DNA of 64,000 nt from Aquimarina megaterium XH134 (GTDB taxonomy: Bacteria; Bacteroidota; Bacteroidia; Flavobacteriales; Flavobacteriaceae). The position numbers and the translations under genes were made by a program. The notes under the pieces were generated by a model that worked only from the letters and a program-made list of their open reading frames with translations, was not told the DNA's origin and did not search any database. Shown piece by piece: positions 9,108-17,381 of this stretch. The stretch lies in contig NZ_JACB01000001.1 in NCBI RefSeq assembly GCF_000520975.1, forward strand, positions 124,001 to 188,000, in the 5' to 3' direction. Each line of letters starts with the position of its first letter. The stretch's first letter is position 1.

Positions 9108-10201
9108 ATAGTGTATGATATGTGAGTTCCATCGTTATTAATCAAATACATAGCAATTGTTACATTTGGTGCTATTTTCTGACAATGATAATGGCATTCT
9201 TCTATTAATTTTTGATAAAAATTTTCTTGGGCTGTAAAAGTAAAAATTTCCCGAAGACGTCCTGCCATATTTAATGCTAAAACTTTGTTAGCAATTTCCT
9301 CTGGATATCCTGCTGATATAGCCAGCTGATATATAAAATCTTTGTCCCATGTTGCTTTTCCGCTATGTGTATTCGTTCTGCCTTGTGCTAATTTTGCTGC
9401 TTTTCCTAGCATAATCCCCATAGACACCTTGGTAATCTGGGGAGATTGATCAATTTTTTCAAAAGTTTCCTGTATCCAGTTTCCGTAATGTATACAAGAT
9501 ACTTCTGAAATGTTAGGAAATATAGACCTCAACATCTTCTCACTACGTGCTCCAGAGTTTATTAATAATTCTGTCATACCATTTGCAACAGCAACATCAA
9601 TCCCTTGTTGAATACTAGCAATATAAGATGCCGCAGAAAACGGAGTAACAATACCCGTGGTTCCTAATATTGAAATTCCATGTAATATCCCTAAGCGACT
9701 ATTCAATGTTTTTTTAGCAAGTTCTTCTCCGTTTTTCACCGATATTGTAATGGTTACTCCGTATCTCTCGAGCTGATAATCTGATATTATCTTTTTACAA
9801 ACGATACGCATCATATCCCTGGGGACTGGATTAATGGCGGGCTCTCCTACAGGTATTTCTAAGCCTGGTAAAGTAATTAACCCCACTCCTTTTCCTCTTT
9901 TAAAAAGAATATCTCCTGTATTATTAAGAGATACAGTAGCCATGATCTCTGCATTATGAGTTACATCAGGATCATCACCTGCATCTTTTATTGTCGAATA
10001 TGCAGCCTCCTTTTGTGTTAACGTATTGGATTGAACTCGAAATGTAGCGATTTCACCTATAGGTAATTGCACTTGTGTTTCGGTAATCTCCTGTTGGGTA
10101 ACCAAACTCCATAACGCGGCTTTAACACAAGCAGTGGCACAAGCTCCTGTGGTATATCCTCTTCGTAAAGGCCTATCTGGTATGTCTTGTAGTTCGCTCA
10201 A
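9104..10201 (-). CDS. cbiD: Cobalt-precorrin-5B (C1)-methyltransferase CbiD
   Basis: The 365-residue protein begins with the typical LRRGYTTGACATACVKAAL and has KRGKGVGLITLPGLEIPVGEPAINPVPR spread over residues 134-161, GTTGIVTPFS and GKAAKLAQGRTNTHSG, all found in CbiD. The enzyme methylates C1 with SAM in the early-cobalt branch of corrin synthesis. Its stop and the transporter start overlap in ATGA. It is a marker of the so-called anaerobic route although the cluster also holds cobN and bluB. Confidence 0.95.
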   Translation of the reverse strand: MSELQDIPDRPLRRGYTTGACATACVKAALWSLVTQQEITETQVQLPIGEIATFRVQSNTLTQKEAAYSTIKDAGDDPDVTHNAEIMATVSLNNTGDILFKRGKGVGLITLPGLEIPVGEPAINPVPRDMMRIVCKKIISDYQLERYGVTITISVKNGEELAKKTLNSRLGILHGISILGTTGIVTPFSAASYIASIQQGIDVAVANGMTELLINSGARSEKMLRSIFPNISEVSCIHYGNWIQETFEKIDQSPQITKVSMGIMLGKAAKLAQGRTNTHSGKATWDKDFIYQLAISAGYPEEIANKVLALNMAGRLREIFTFTAQENFYQKLIEECHYHCQKIAPNVTIAMYLINNDGTHISYTI

Positions 10202-10251
10202 TATTTTTACTTAATAAATTTAATAAAACTGCATTTTCGATGAAGGCGCAG

Positions 10252-10280
10252 ACCTCACAGGTCTTAGAGACCTATGAGGT
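10252..10280. repeat. Short palindromic repeat between cbiD and cobK
   Basis: The 91-base gap contains GACCTCACAGGTC directly followed by a second copy, AGACCTATGAGGTCT. Each is nearly self-complementary and the two are similar to each other. Tandem palindromes of this kind are common intergenic units in flavobacteria. A role as mRNA hairpin inside the operon is possible. Confidence 0.5.
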
Positions 10281-10292
10281 CTATTGGCTTGG

Positions 10293-11030
10293 CTACTCAT
10301 TAGTAATCATTTCAATTAACGCTGCTTTAGTATCTATACAAAGATATCGATTAGAAATTTTTGGTTTTTTAAGAATCACTATCGGGATATGTAAAGCTTG
10401 AGCCGCAGCTATTTTTTCTTCCAGTTTTCCATTACCTCCACTTTCTTTAGTAAAAATTATGTCTGGAGATAGTTTGGTAAACAACTCCATTTCGGCGGTC
10501 TTGGACTGTGGATATCCAAATAATAATTTTGTTTTTGGAAATCCAGCCTCATCGGCAATCGCTCTAGAGCTATCCCGATCCAAAATACGAAACCAGGTAA
10601 GGTGATTCTTCCAGTAGGTTCGTAATTTAGCAATAGTTTGCACTCCCGAAAGTGCCAGTAATGAACTATACTTATTTTTGTTAAAATAGCGTATCGCTTC
10701 TTCAAAGCTATCTACATAAGATACGTTTTGATCTAGTATTCTTGGAGAAAACTGTCTTTGAAAACGTATTAAAGGCAATGCCATCGAAATATCTGCAATC
10801 ATTTGATGCAATTGCACCGCAAAAGGATGAGAAGCATTAATAATATGTGTAATCTCATGTTTCTTGCAAAAATTCTCTAAGAGAGAAGTTGTCATTACTC
10901 CATTTATAGAAATTCCTTTCCCTTCATAATCCACTTTTGTTTTGGTTGAATAGTAATACGGATATTCTAGTTCATCCAATATTTTGGCAACTTTTTTTCC
11001 TTCCGTAGTGCCTCCAAAAACGAGTATCAT
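10293..11030 (-). CDS. cobK: Precorrin-6A / cobalt-precorrin-6A reductase (CobK/CbiJ)
   Basis: The 245-residue enzyme reduces the macrocycle of precorrin-6A with NADPH. Visible features: N-terminal Rossmann-like start MILVFGGTTEGKKVAKIL, the region THIINASHPFAVQLHQ, LLALSGVQTIAKLR and the C-terminal KESGGNGKLEEKIAAAQAL, all as in CobK/CbiJ. The start overlaps the stop of cbiG-cobM by 4 bp (ATGA), so the two are probably coupled. The next gene, cbiD, is 91 bases away across a palindromic repeat. Confidence 0.93.
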   Translation of the reverse strand: MILVFGGTTEGKKVAKILDELEYPYYYSTKTKVDYEGKGISINGVMTTSLLENFCKKHEITHIINASHPFAVQLHQMIADISMALPLIRFQRQFSPRILDQNVSYVDSFEEAIRYFNKNKYSSLLALSGVQTIAKLRTYWKNHLTWFRILDRDSSRAIADEAGFPKTKLLFGYPQSKTAEMELFTKLSPDIIFTKESGGNGKLEEKIAAAQALHIPIVILKKPKISNRYLCIDTKAALIEMITNE

Positions 11031-12883
11031 GAAGATTGAATTTCTTTTTCTTTTTTTCTAAAGATATGGTGCCATTTATCATCATATAACCACGATCTGT
11101 TTTTACGAGCGCCTACAGCTTCGCCAACTACAATAAGCACCGTACGAGTTAGCTTATTTTTTTTGATGATAGTAGTTAGTTCTGAGAGGGTACCTGTCCA
11201 TACTTCTTCATCTTCCCAACTCACACGATATAGTACCGCCAATGGTGTATTTTCTGGATAATGTTCTAGAAGTTGTGCTTGTATTTTTTTAGCGATGCCT
11301 ACACTTAAGAAAATACACATGGTAGTTCTTAATTTTGCCATATCTGCAATTTTTTCGTGTTCTGGCATTGGTGTATTTCCTTCTCCCCGGGTAAGAATAA
11401 TAGTCTGTGCTACTTCGGGAATAGTAAATTCTGATTTGAGATATGCAGCTGCCGCCTGAAATGAGGAAATTCCCGGAACGATATAATAGTCGTATCCTTT
11501 TTCATCAAAAATAGTCATCTGCTCCTGTATTGCTCCATATATAGAAGGATCTCCAGAATGTAAGCGCACAATAGATTTTCCTTGTTCATAATATTGATCA
11601 ATAATCATTATTTGCTCTTCTAAGGTCATCGATGCAGAATTACGCACTAATGCGCCTTCTTTTGCCATATGTGTCAAAGCTTCTGGCACCAAACTCCCTG
11701 CATATAAAATACAGTCAGCATTTTCCAAAATGTACTGCCCTTTTAAGGTTAATAGTTCTGGATCTCCCGATCCTGCACCTACAATTGCAATACTTGCTTT
11801 GCGCTCATATTTGGCCGACAAACTTAATGCATAGGTAAATTTCTTACCAGATGATGTGAGTGCTTTTGTTTTTTCGACCAACCATGTTGATTGACCTGCT
11901 ATTAATGCCGCAGCGGCTTCAGAAACGCCATAAACACCTACTTTCTTCTTTACAACTTCTGAAGGGTTGGCAACTGTAATGGTATTAAGTTCTTCACCGG
12001 TATAGGTAATAAAAAGAATATTATAATACGCTGCAAAATCAAGATATGCCTGTTCCTCATTCTTAATAGTTGCAGATCCTATAGCGTAGATACTTTCTAT
12101 CGCGATATGTTGTTCTTGTAATGCAGACTCTAATCCTTTCATTAGGAGTTGAGACTCTATATCTTTTGCACATCCACTACCTAATGCCACACAAGGAGGG
12201 TAGAAAGAAAGAACAGGAGTCTCTGTAGCCATAAGTTCATAACCCACATATAGTATTAATTCATAGTCGCTATGTTCAAAATCTTTCTGATCATAATAAA
12301 CATCTACAAAATCCGGACAGGTTTTCTCCAAATATTGAACTCCTTTATTCTTAACTTTTAGAATTAATGCGGTAGACTTCCTGTTTACAAACAATGATAT
12401 GATCTTATTTATAGGAATAGAGCTTTTCATTTTCCATCCATAGGTTTCTGCCAACGTATCCAGTGCCCATAGGTTTTGTAAATCACTAGATGTAGATAAT
12501 ACGGCTTGAGCATTAAGAATTCTACTAATTTGGGCTGTGAGTGTATTGGCTTTACCAATATGACCGCTAAGTACAGCTTGTACAAATTTTCCCTGATCAT
12601 CAACATTAATCACAGCAGGATCACTTGCTTTATCCTTGATATGTGGGGCGATACTACGCACACAAATCCCTAATGCACCTACAAAAACCCATGCATCATA
12701 GTTATGAAAGGAATCTTCTATCAACTCTGTTACCGAATTGATTTGTTTTATATCTTTACTAACTTCTACTGTTCTTGTTGTAAACAACTTAGAGCGGTAA
12801 AATTCTTTTTGCAAGGTTTTAGCAATAGACAATCCCTGATCTGTAAAACAGAGTATTGCAACTTTTATAGTGTGTTCTGACAT
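11027..12883 (-). CDS. cbiG-cobM: CbiG-CobM fusion: cobalt-precorrin-5A hydrolase and precorrin-4 C11-methyltransferase
   Basis: One 618-residue chain joins two enzymes. Residues 1-355 match CbiG: WVFVGALGICVRSIAP, a middle region, and LGSGCAKDIESQLL with IYAIGSATIKNEE; CbiG opens the ring and releases acetaldehyde. Residues 363-618 match CobM/CbiF, a SAM-dependent C11 methyltransferase, with IVGAGSGDPELLTLKG, LVPEALTHMAKEGA and LHSGDPSIYGAIQEQM. The order CbiG then CobM puts consecutive or near-consecutive steps together. It is first in an operon: a TATCTTTG element lies about 40 bases upstream. CbiG marks early-cobalt chemistry. Confidence 0.93.
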   Translation of the reverse strand: MSEHTIKVAILCFTDQGLSIAKTLQKEFYRSKLFTTRTVEVSKDIKQINSVTELIEDSFHNYDAWVFVGALGICVRSIAPHIKDKASDPAVINVDDQGKFVQAVLSGHIGKANTLTAQISRILNAQAVLSTSSDLQNLWALDTLAETYGWKMKSSIPINKIISLFVNRKSTALILKVKNKGVQYLEKTCPDFVDVYYDQKDFEHSDYELILYVGYELMATETPVLSFYPPCVALGSGCAKDIESQLLMKGLESALQEQHIAIESIYAIGSATIKNEEQAYLDFAAYYNILFITYTGEELNTITVANPSEVVKKKVGVYGVSEAAAALIAGQSTWLVEKTKALTSSGKKFTYALSLSAKYERKASIAIVGAGSGDPELLTLKGQYILENADCILYAGSLVPEALTHMAKEGALVRNSASMTLEEQIMIIDQYYEQGKSIVRLHSGDPSIYGAIQEQMTIFDEKGYDYYIVPGISSFQAAAAYLKSEFTIPEVAQTIILTRGEGNTPMPEHEKIADMAKLRTTMCIFLSVGIAKKIQAQLLEHYPENTPLAVLYRVSWEDEEVWTGTLSELTTIIKKNKLTRTVLIVVGEAVGARKNRSWLYDDKWHHIFRKKEKEIQSS

Positions 12884-12922
12884 GTGTTTTTTTTGAAAAA
12901 GCTATTAAATTCTCCTACAACG

Positions 12923-12930
12923 CAAAGATA
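12923..12930 (-). promoter_or_regulatory. Putative -7 promoter element for the cbiG-cobM operon
   Basis: On the minus strand TATCTTTG fits the Bacteroidota -7 consensus TAnnTTTG. It would start transcription about 33 bases before the ATG at 12883. No clear -33 TTG at the usual distance was found. Confidence 0.45.
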
Positions 12931-12979
12931 TTAGGTTATTAACGTCTTAAAAAATGTTTATTAAGATTATGCATATCTG

Positions 12980-13993
12980 TTATGCAAAAAACCAAAAATC
13001 AACAACAGGCTTTTTATTCCATAAGAGGAGTAATTCTTCTATTTCTTTTTTCCCTGTTGGAGATGCGACTACAATAATGATTTGTGTATCCTCGAGTGTT
13101 TTAATATCATCATAATGCTCTAATCGTACCTCATAAATATCCTTTCCTATTTTTCTCTCATTATCACATACCCAATGAAATTTATCGTTATAAGATTGCA
13201 AGAGCTTGGCCATATCTTTTCCGTTTTTTCCTGCGCCCCATAGTACCAAAGGTCGTGTTTTATCTCTATCCAATTCATAGAAAAAGCGTAGCTTAAGATC
13301 AAAATATCGATTGTCTTTGTATTCGTCCCAGGTACGTGAAATCCTATTAGATCGGTCTCTCCAGTGATGTAGAATTTTATCAATCCCAACAACTGTTAAA
13401 CCCAGTCTGTAAAATCGAAAACAGAGGTCGTAATCTTCTGGATATATAATCGGATCAAAAGCTCCTGCCGCATCAAAATCCTCTTTGTGTAGTAACCAAC
13501 AATGAGATGGGATCACACATTCTCTATAAATCTCTTGATAATGAGTACTTGTTCTAGCAACTTCATTAAGCCATTTTTCATATTTAAGAAACCCATCACC
13601 TACAACTCCCTCGTCAACAAAATGCTCAGTTCCTCCTGCAATCACAGTTCCTTTTCCGTGTTTACTCCATTCTTCTACAAGTACTTCTATTTTATACGCT
13701 GGCATTTTATCATCAGAATCCATTCTGTTAATCAACGTTCCTCTGGTTTCTGCATATCCTACTTGTAGTGTTGGGATTAATTTAGGTCTATCACTATTAA
13801 AAAATCGAATTCTGGAGTCTTTTTCAGCATATTCCTGCAAAATTTTCGGACTATCATCAGATGAGTGATCATTTACCGCAATAAGTTCCCAATTTTGATA
13901 CGTTTGTGCCAAAATAGAATCTAAGCAATCCCTCAAATAGGAAGCCGTATCTTTAACGGCCATTATAATAGTAACTAGTGGTTGATCTGTCAT
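12980..13993 (-). CDS. Family 2 glycosyltransferase with C-terminal Rossmann-like domain
   Basis: The N-terminal GT-A domain (about 1-240) has PLVTIIMAVKDTASYLRDCL, AVNDHSSDDSP and the metal-binding NRMDSDDKM, then EDYDLCFRFYRLG. Such enzymes transfer a sugar from a nucleotide donor. The last 90 residues contain LVLWGAGKNGKDMAKLL, a GxGxxG-like nucleotide-binding start, followed by strands ending at DFWFF; this looks like an appended Rossmann-type domain. The start overlaps the epimerase stop by 4 bp, so the pair is a unit. It sits between two cobalamin blocks but has no evident link to them. Acceptor and product are unknown. Confidence 0.82.
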   Translation of the reverse strand: MTDQPLVTIIMAVKDTASYLRDCLDSILAQTYQNWELIAVNDHSSDDSPKILQEYAEKDSRIRFFNSDRPKLIPTLQVGYAETRGTLINRMDSDDKMPAYKIEVLVEEWSKHGKGTVIAGGTEHFVDEGVVGDGFLKYEKWLNEVARTSTHYQEIYRECVIPSHCWLLHKEDFDAAGAFDPIIYPEDYDLCFRFYRLGLTVVGIDKILHHWRDRSNRISRTWDEYKDNRYFDLKLRFFYELDRDKTRPLVLWGAGKNGKDMAKLLQSYNDKFHWVCDNERKIGKDIYEVRLEHYDDIKTLEDTQIIIVVASPTGKKEIEELLLLWNKKPVVDFWFFA

Positions 13994-14997
13994 TGCTTTA
14001 AAGGTTTTCTCCAGGAACTCGGTAGCTTTTTTGTTATTTCAATGTTTTGGAATTCTTTACTAGAACGCGCCCCATGAGTTTTTACCCATTTGGCCATTTC
14101 TAAAAGCCCTTTCTCTAAATCTATATGTTTTTTGGGGTTAAAAACAGTATCAAATTTTGAATGATTAGCATAGGCATGAGTCACTTCTTCCCGTTTTTCT
14201 AATTGCTCTATATTCAGTTCTGATTGCATTGCATTACTAACTGCTATTGCCAGTTCTTTTACAGAGTAAACTGTATCACTTCCTATATTAAAAACTGTAT
14301 TATATGCTTCGGGTACTGTTACCGAATTAGCAATATAAGGTGCAATATCATCAATATATGTAAAAGCTCTGGTTTGCTTACCATCTCCAAAAATAGTTAA
14401 CGGTTTATTTTCTAGAATCTGATTCATAAATATCCCTACAACATTACGATACTTATCTCCTATATTTTGATGTCTTCCGTATACATTATGAGGCCTAAAA
14501 ATGATATAATCCATACCAAACATCTTATGTGCATTTATTAAATCTAATTCTACGGCATACTTTGCTATTCCGTACGGATCTTCTGGTTGCGGAAATTGTG
14601 TTTCTACCAATGGCAATGTATTTGTTCCATAGACTGCAATAGAAGAGGTGAAAACAAAACATTTTACCTCATGAGCTACCGATGCATTAATCAGATTAAC
14701 ACTACCGATCAGATTATTCTGATAATTGAAATTTCTAATAAAATGACTTAACCCTTCTGCCGCATAGGCAGCCAAATGATAAACATAAGTGAACTTATAC
14801 TCGTCAAAAAGAGTATGTATTAAGGTAACGTCTAGTATCGACCCTTCATAAAATAGTGCGGCCGAGTTTATATTCTCTTTATCTCCTCCAGAAAGATCAT
14901 CTAAAACTATAACCTGGTGATTTTGTTTTAGTAAATGATTGACCACATGCGAACCTATAAATCCTGCTCCGCCAGTTACAAGTGAAGTTATTTTCAC
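13990..14997 (-). CDS. NAD-dependent sugar-nucleotide epimerase/dehydratase (GalE-like)
   Basis: The 335-residue extended SDR protein begins SLVTGGAGFIGSHVVNHL (NAD-binding GxxGxxG) and has the catalytic Ser and the pair in DPYGIAKYAVELD (YxxxK), with FTSSIAVYG and FRPHNVYGRHQN typical of UDP-glucose 4-epimerases. The exact sugar is not predictable. It is coupled to the GT2 gene downstream. A TAGGTTTG element about 33 bases upstream of the ATG could be the promoter, so the pair is probably an independent insertion in the cobalamin region. Confidence 0.87.
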   Translation of the reverse strand: MKITSLVTGGAGFIGSHVVNHLLKQNHQVIVLDDLSGGDKENINSAALFYEGSILDVTLIHTLFDEYKFTYVYHLAAYAAEGLSHFIRNFNYQNNLIGSVNLINASVAHEVKCFVFTSSIAVYGTNTLPLVETQFPQPEDPYGIAKYAVELDLINAHKMFGMDYIIFRPHNVYGRHQNIGDKYRNVVGIFMNQILENKPLTIFGDGKQTRAFTYIDDIAPYIANSVTVPEAYNTVFNIGSDTVYSVKELAIAVSNAMQSELNIEQLEKREEVTHAYANHSKFDTVFNPKKHIDLEKGLLEMAKWVKTHGARSSKEFQNIEITKKLPSSWRKPLKQ

Positions 14998-15029
14998 ACG
15001 TTTAAATTTTTAATGCTCGTTTCATTTGG

Positions 15030-15037
15030 CAAACCTA
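15030..15037 (-). promoter_or_regulatory. Putative -7 promoter element for the epimerase/GT2 pair
   Basis: TAGGTTTG on the minus strand matches TAnnTTTG and is placed to start a leader of about 25 bases before the ATG at 14997. A matching -33 element was not found. Confidence 0.45.
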
Positions 15038-15117
15038 CATAAATTGATCATATATGGGACAGATTTTGTTTAAAATGAATTATTTTCAAGATCTATTATA
15101 GAGCTTGAAACAAACTT

Positions 15118-15145
15118 CCTGTTATTTACACTCTTATATAACAGG
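15118..15145 (-). terminator. Possible terminator hairpin after the small secreted protein gene
   Basis: CCTGTTAT and ATAACAGG form an 8-bp perfect stem with a 12-base loop. It begins 25 bases past the stop at 15170. The following minus-strand bases are only moderately T-rich, so it may be weak. Confidence 0.4.
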
Positions 15146-15169
15146 CTTTACAACCAAACGTTAATGATT

Positions 15170-15571
15170 CTAGAGTCTATAACGATAATCCAATATGAGA
15201 AATGGTGTTATGCGGGTATTTGTGAGTGATTCGATCAAGTCTTCTGTGTTTGATCCTGGGCAATAACTTTCATTCAATAAAATGTTGTCGTAAGTGACAC
15301 ACCTATTATCATCGTTAGTTTTTGTTGCTTCATCAATAATAATTTCAACATTCTGTAATGGAATGTTCTTTGTATCTAGATCTTCTAAAATAAGATTATT
15401 GGTAAGGAATTTTTCAGAAGAAATAGTACTTATAACGCTGTTGGTTTCTTCTACCTCTATTTCTATCTTTTTGATGTCAAATTTGGACATATCAACATCC
15501 TTTCTATAAGAATATAGAACAGCAACACCTATCATTAGTAAACTAAGTAGTTTATTTTTTTTCATAATCAT
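15170..15571 (-). CDS. Hypothetical small protein with N-terminal membrane/signal segment
   Basis: I do not recognise this 133-residue protein. It has a short basic N-terminus (KKNK) and a hydrophobic run LLSLLMIGVAVLYSY that could be a signal peptide or anchor, with no lipobox. The rest is acidic and rich in Asn, Thr and Ile, with two cysteines (CVTYDN and SYCPGSN). ATG at 15571 or at 15565 could start it. A TACTTTTG promoter-like element lies at 15595-15602. It is a single-gene unit between cobL and the epimerase. Confidence 0.6.
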   Translation of the reverse strand: MIMKKNKLLSLLMIGVAVLYSYRKDVDMSKFDIKKIEIEVEETNSVISTISSEKFLTNNLILEDLDTKNIPLQNVEIIIDEATKTNDDNRCVTYDNILLNESYCPGSNTEDLIESLTNTRITPFLILDYRYRL

Positions 15572-15594
15572 GTTCTTTTCCTAATACTTAGGCA

Positions 15595-15602
15595 CAAAAG
15601 TA
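15595..15602 (-). promoter_or_regulatory. Putative -7 element for the 133-residue protein
   Basis: TACTTTTG fits TAnnTTTG on the minus strand and would give a leader of about 17 bases before the ATG at 15571. Confidence 0.35.
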
Positions 15603-15688
15603 TACACTATATGAAGTGAAGAACACACTGGAAACCGTGAATTTTATTAAAAACGAGCAAACCAGATACTGTATAAAAAATTAAATTT

Positions 15689-16885
15689 CTATTTGGTTTT
15701 AGGCCTTAATTTTATTGCTTTAAGTAACGTAATTGGATTGTATTCATCAAGTGATAGTACGGATTCTTCTATGATAGTATACCCTATTTTGTCGCAGCCC
15801 GATTTAAAAGCTTGTACCGAACTTTCTTTTACAGCATTAATTACTATACAGGTTTCAAGTTTTAAAACCGGAGTTATCTTTAGAAAAAGTTCTTCTAATC
15901 TACCTCCATGACCTCCAATAAAAATTGCTTCAGGCTTTACAAATTGAGTAAGATCCTGCTCAAAAAAATCTCCCATTACAATTTGAATCCCAGGAACTCC
16001 AAAGCGTTTTTGGTTTTCTTCTAAAATAACTTTACACTCTGGTCTCTTTTCAAAAGCAATAATATCTAAATCCCTATTTTTTAATTTAGCCTCGACACTA
16101 ACAGATCCGGTACAAAAACCAATATCCCATAATGTATCAATATTAAGAACATTTAAGTAATGTAGAGTTGTTAATCGAACAGGCATTTTGGTAATCATCT
16201 TAGGTCTTCCTGGCAAACCTTTAAAATCAGCATCCTTTATCCCAAAATCAATGTGGCGATGTCTTGTTTTTTTAAGTATAACACAATTCAGTGAGTGAAA
16301 CTTCATTATTGAAGCTTTTTGTAACGCTAGTTCCTGAAACTTTTCCTGTTCTCCTTCTATATCCTCTCCTACTAGCATGACATAATTATCATATCCATAC
16401 TCCAAAAGTCTTTTTGCAATGATAGCTGGTTTTTTTTCTGCATCTGTAAGTACCCCGATACTTTCTTTTTGTTGGATTAAGATAGCATCTAATGCTTTCC
16501 AGCTTCTTCCGTGTACACTTATAGTTTGTAAGTGATTACTGTTCAAATTCATGGCATTAGCCAATAATTGAATTGAACTAAAATAGGGTGCTGTTATAAT
16601 TTCTGCATCAGGATATTTATTTTTTAATGTATTCGAAAACCCATAAAACAGCGGATTGCCAGAAGCAAAAACAATAATTGGTACTGTTGCTTTTTCATAT
16701 GCCTCGAATACTTGAGACATCGGAGATTGAATAGTTATCCATTCATGATTTTCTGGAAGGTAGTCTTTAACTAATTCATAATGACGTTTTCCTCCACTAA
16801 AAATAAGGGTATCCAGAATACTTTGTTGTTGTTCTGTTGTGAAATCCGGGGTTTTATTTCCGATACCTATAATATGGAAGGTCAT
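15689..16885 (-). CDS. cobL: Precorrin-6B methylase CobL (CbiE-CbiT)
   Basis: The 398-residue protein fuses CbiE (about 1-205; HIIGIGNKTPDFT, VFASGNPLFYG, ISVHGRSW) and CbiT (about 215-398; GLPGRPKMITKMPVR, LWDIGFCTGSVSVEAKL as the SAM motif, AIFIGGHGGRLEEL). It methylates C5 and C15 and decarboxylates C12 of the ring. It stands alone in its direction, diverging from the riboswitch-controlled receptor gene. A TAGCTTTG element 38 bases upstream suggests its own promoter without a riboswitch. Confidence 0.95.
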   Translation of the reverse strand: MTFHIIGIGNKTPDFTTEQQQSILDTLIFSGGKRHYELVKDYLPENHEWITIQSPMSQVFEAYEKATVPIIVFASGNPLFYGFSNTLKNKYPDAEIITAPYFSSIQLLANAMNLNSNHLQTISVHGRSWKALDAILIQQKESIGVLTDAEKKPAIIAKRLLEYGYDNYVMLVGEDIEGEQEKFQELALQKASIMKFHSLNCVILKKTRHRHIDFGIKDADFKGLPGRPKMITKMPVRLTTLHYLNVLNIDTLWDIGFCTGSVSVEAKLKNRDLDIIAFEKRPECKVILEENQKRFGVPGIQIVMGDFFEQDLTQFVKPEAIFIGGHGGRLEELFLKITPVLKLETCIVINAVKESSVQAFKSGCDKIGYTIIEESVLSLDEYNPITLLKAIKLRPKTK

Positions 16886-16922
16886 AGTGTTTTTGATATT
16901 ATATATGTTCTGATAGTATTAA

Positions 16923-16930
16923 CAAAGCTA
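16923..16930 (-). promoter_or_regulatory. Putative -7 promoter element for cobL
   Basis: TAGCTTTG on the minus strand matches TAnnTTTG and is 38 bases upstream of the cobL ATG. A TTTC run about 22 bases further upstream could be a weak -33 element. Confidence 0.45.
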
Positions 16931-17084
16931 CAAAGTTAAAGTATATAGAAATGAAAACATTTATCACTTCTCTCTAAAGCTCCATTCTTTCTATCATTTA
17001 CAATTGTTTAGTGTTAAAGCAAAATATATTCAGTTATTTTAAATGAAAAAACAACCTTTCAACTTAATCCAACAGCAAAAAAAC

Positions 17085-17092
17085 TATATTTG
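17085..17092 (+). promoter_or_regulatory. Putative -7 promoter element for the cobalamin riboswitch transcript
   Basis: TATATTTG matches TAnnTTTG. The expected start of transcription, about 7 bases on, coincides with the first bases of the riboswitch at about 17100, which supports the placement. Confidence 0.55.
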
Positions 17093-17099
17093 CGCCCGA

Positions 17100-17262
17100 T
17101 AAATGGTTTTTCACCTATGGTGAAAATTAAAAGGGAATTTGGTGAGAATCCAAAACTGTTCCCGCAACTGTAAGATTCACAAAAAAGTAGTACCATAAAA
17201 CCACTGTAGCAAAGGCTATGGGAAGGAGGTATTTACCGAATTAAGTCAGGAGACCTGCCATA
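17100..17262 (+). promoter_or_regulatory. Cobalamin (AdoCbl-type) riboswitch
   Basis: The leader has the conserved parts of a B12 riboswitch in order: AAAAGGGAATTTGGTG, AATCC, ACTGTTCCCGCAACTGTAA at 17155-17173, an ACCACTG stretch, GGGAAGG, and the B12 box AGTCAGGAGACCTGCC at 17244-17259. It precedes the TonB-dependent receptor at 17382. Binding of adenosylcobalamin is expected to lower expression of the receptor and PepSY gene, since a terminator-like hairpin follows at 17311-17335. Confidence 0.95.
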
Positions 17263-17310
17263 AAATCCAAATAATTATTAACTCTCGGGTAAAGAGTGAA
17301 AATAATAATA

Positions 17311-17335
17311 ACTGCCTTTAACCTATAATGGTAGT
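17311..17335 (+). terminator. Terminator-like expression platform of the riboswitch
   Basis: ACTGCC pairs with GGTAGT (one G-U pair), with TTA/TAA continuing inside, and the stem is followed by CTTTATTTATTTC. A competing hairpin (ACTCT...AGAGT, flanked by ATTATT/AATAAT) lies just upstream at about 17274-17310. The pair could act as alternative structures. The start codon is 46 bases downstream. Confidence 0.5.
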
Positions 17336-17381
17336 CTTTATTTATTTCTGCATTTTTCCCTGCTTAATCTCAATTTAAAAA

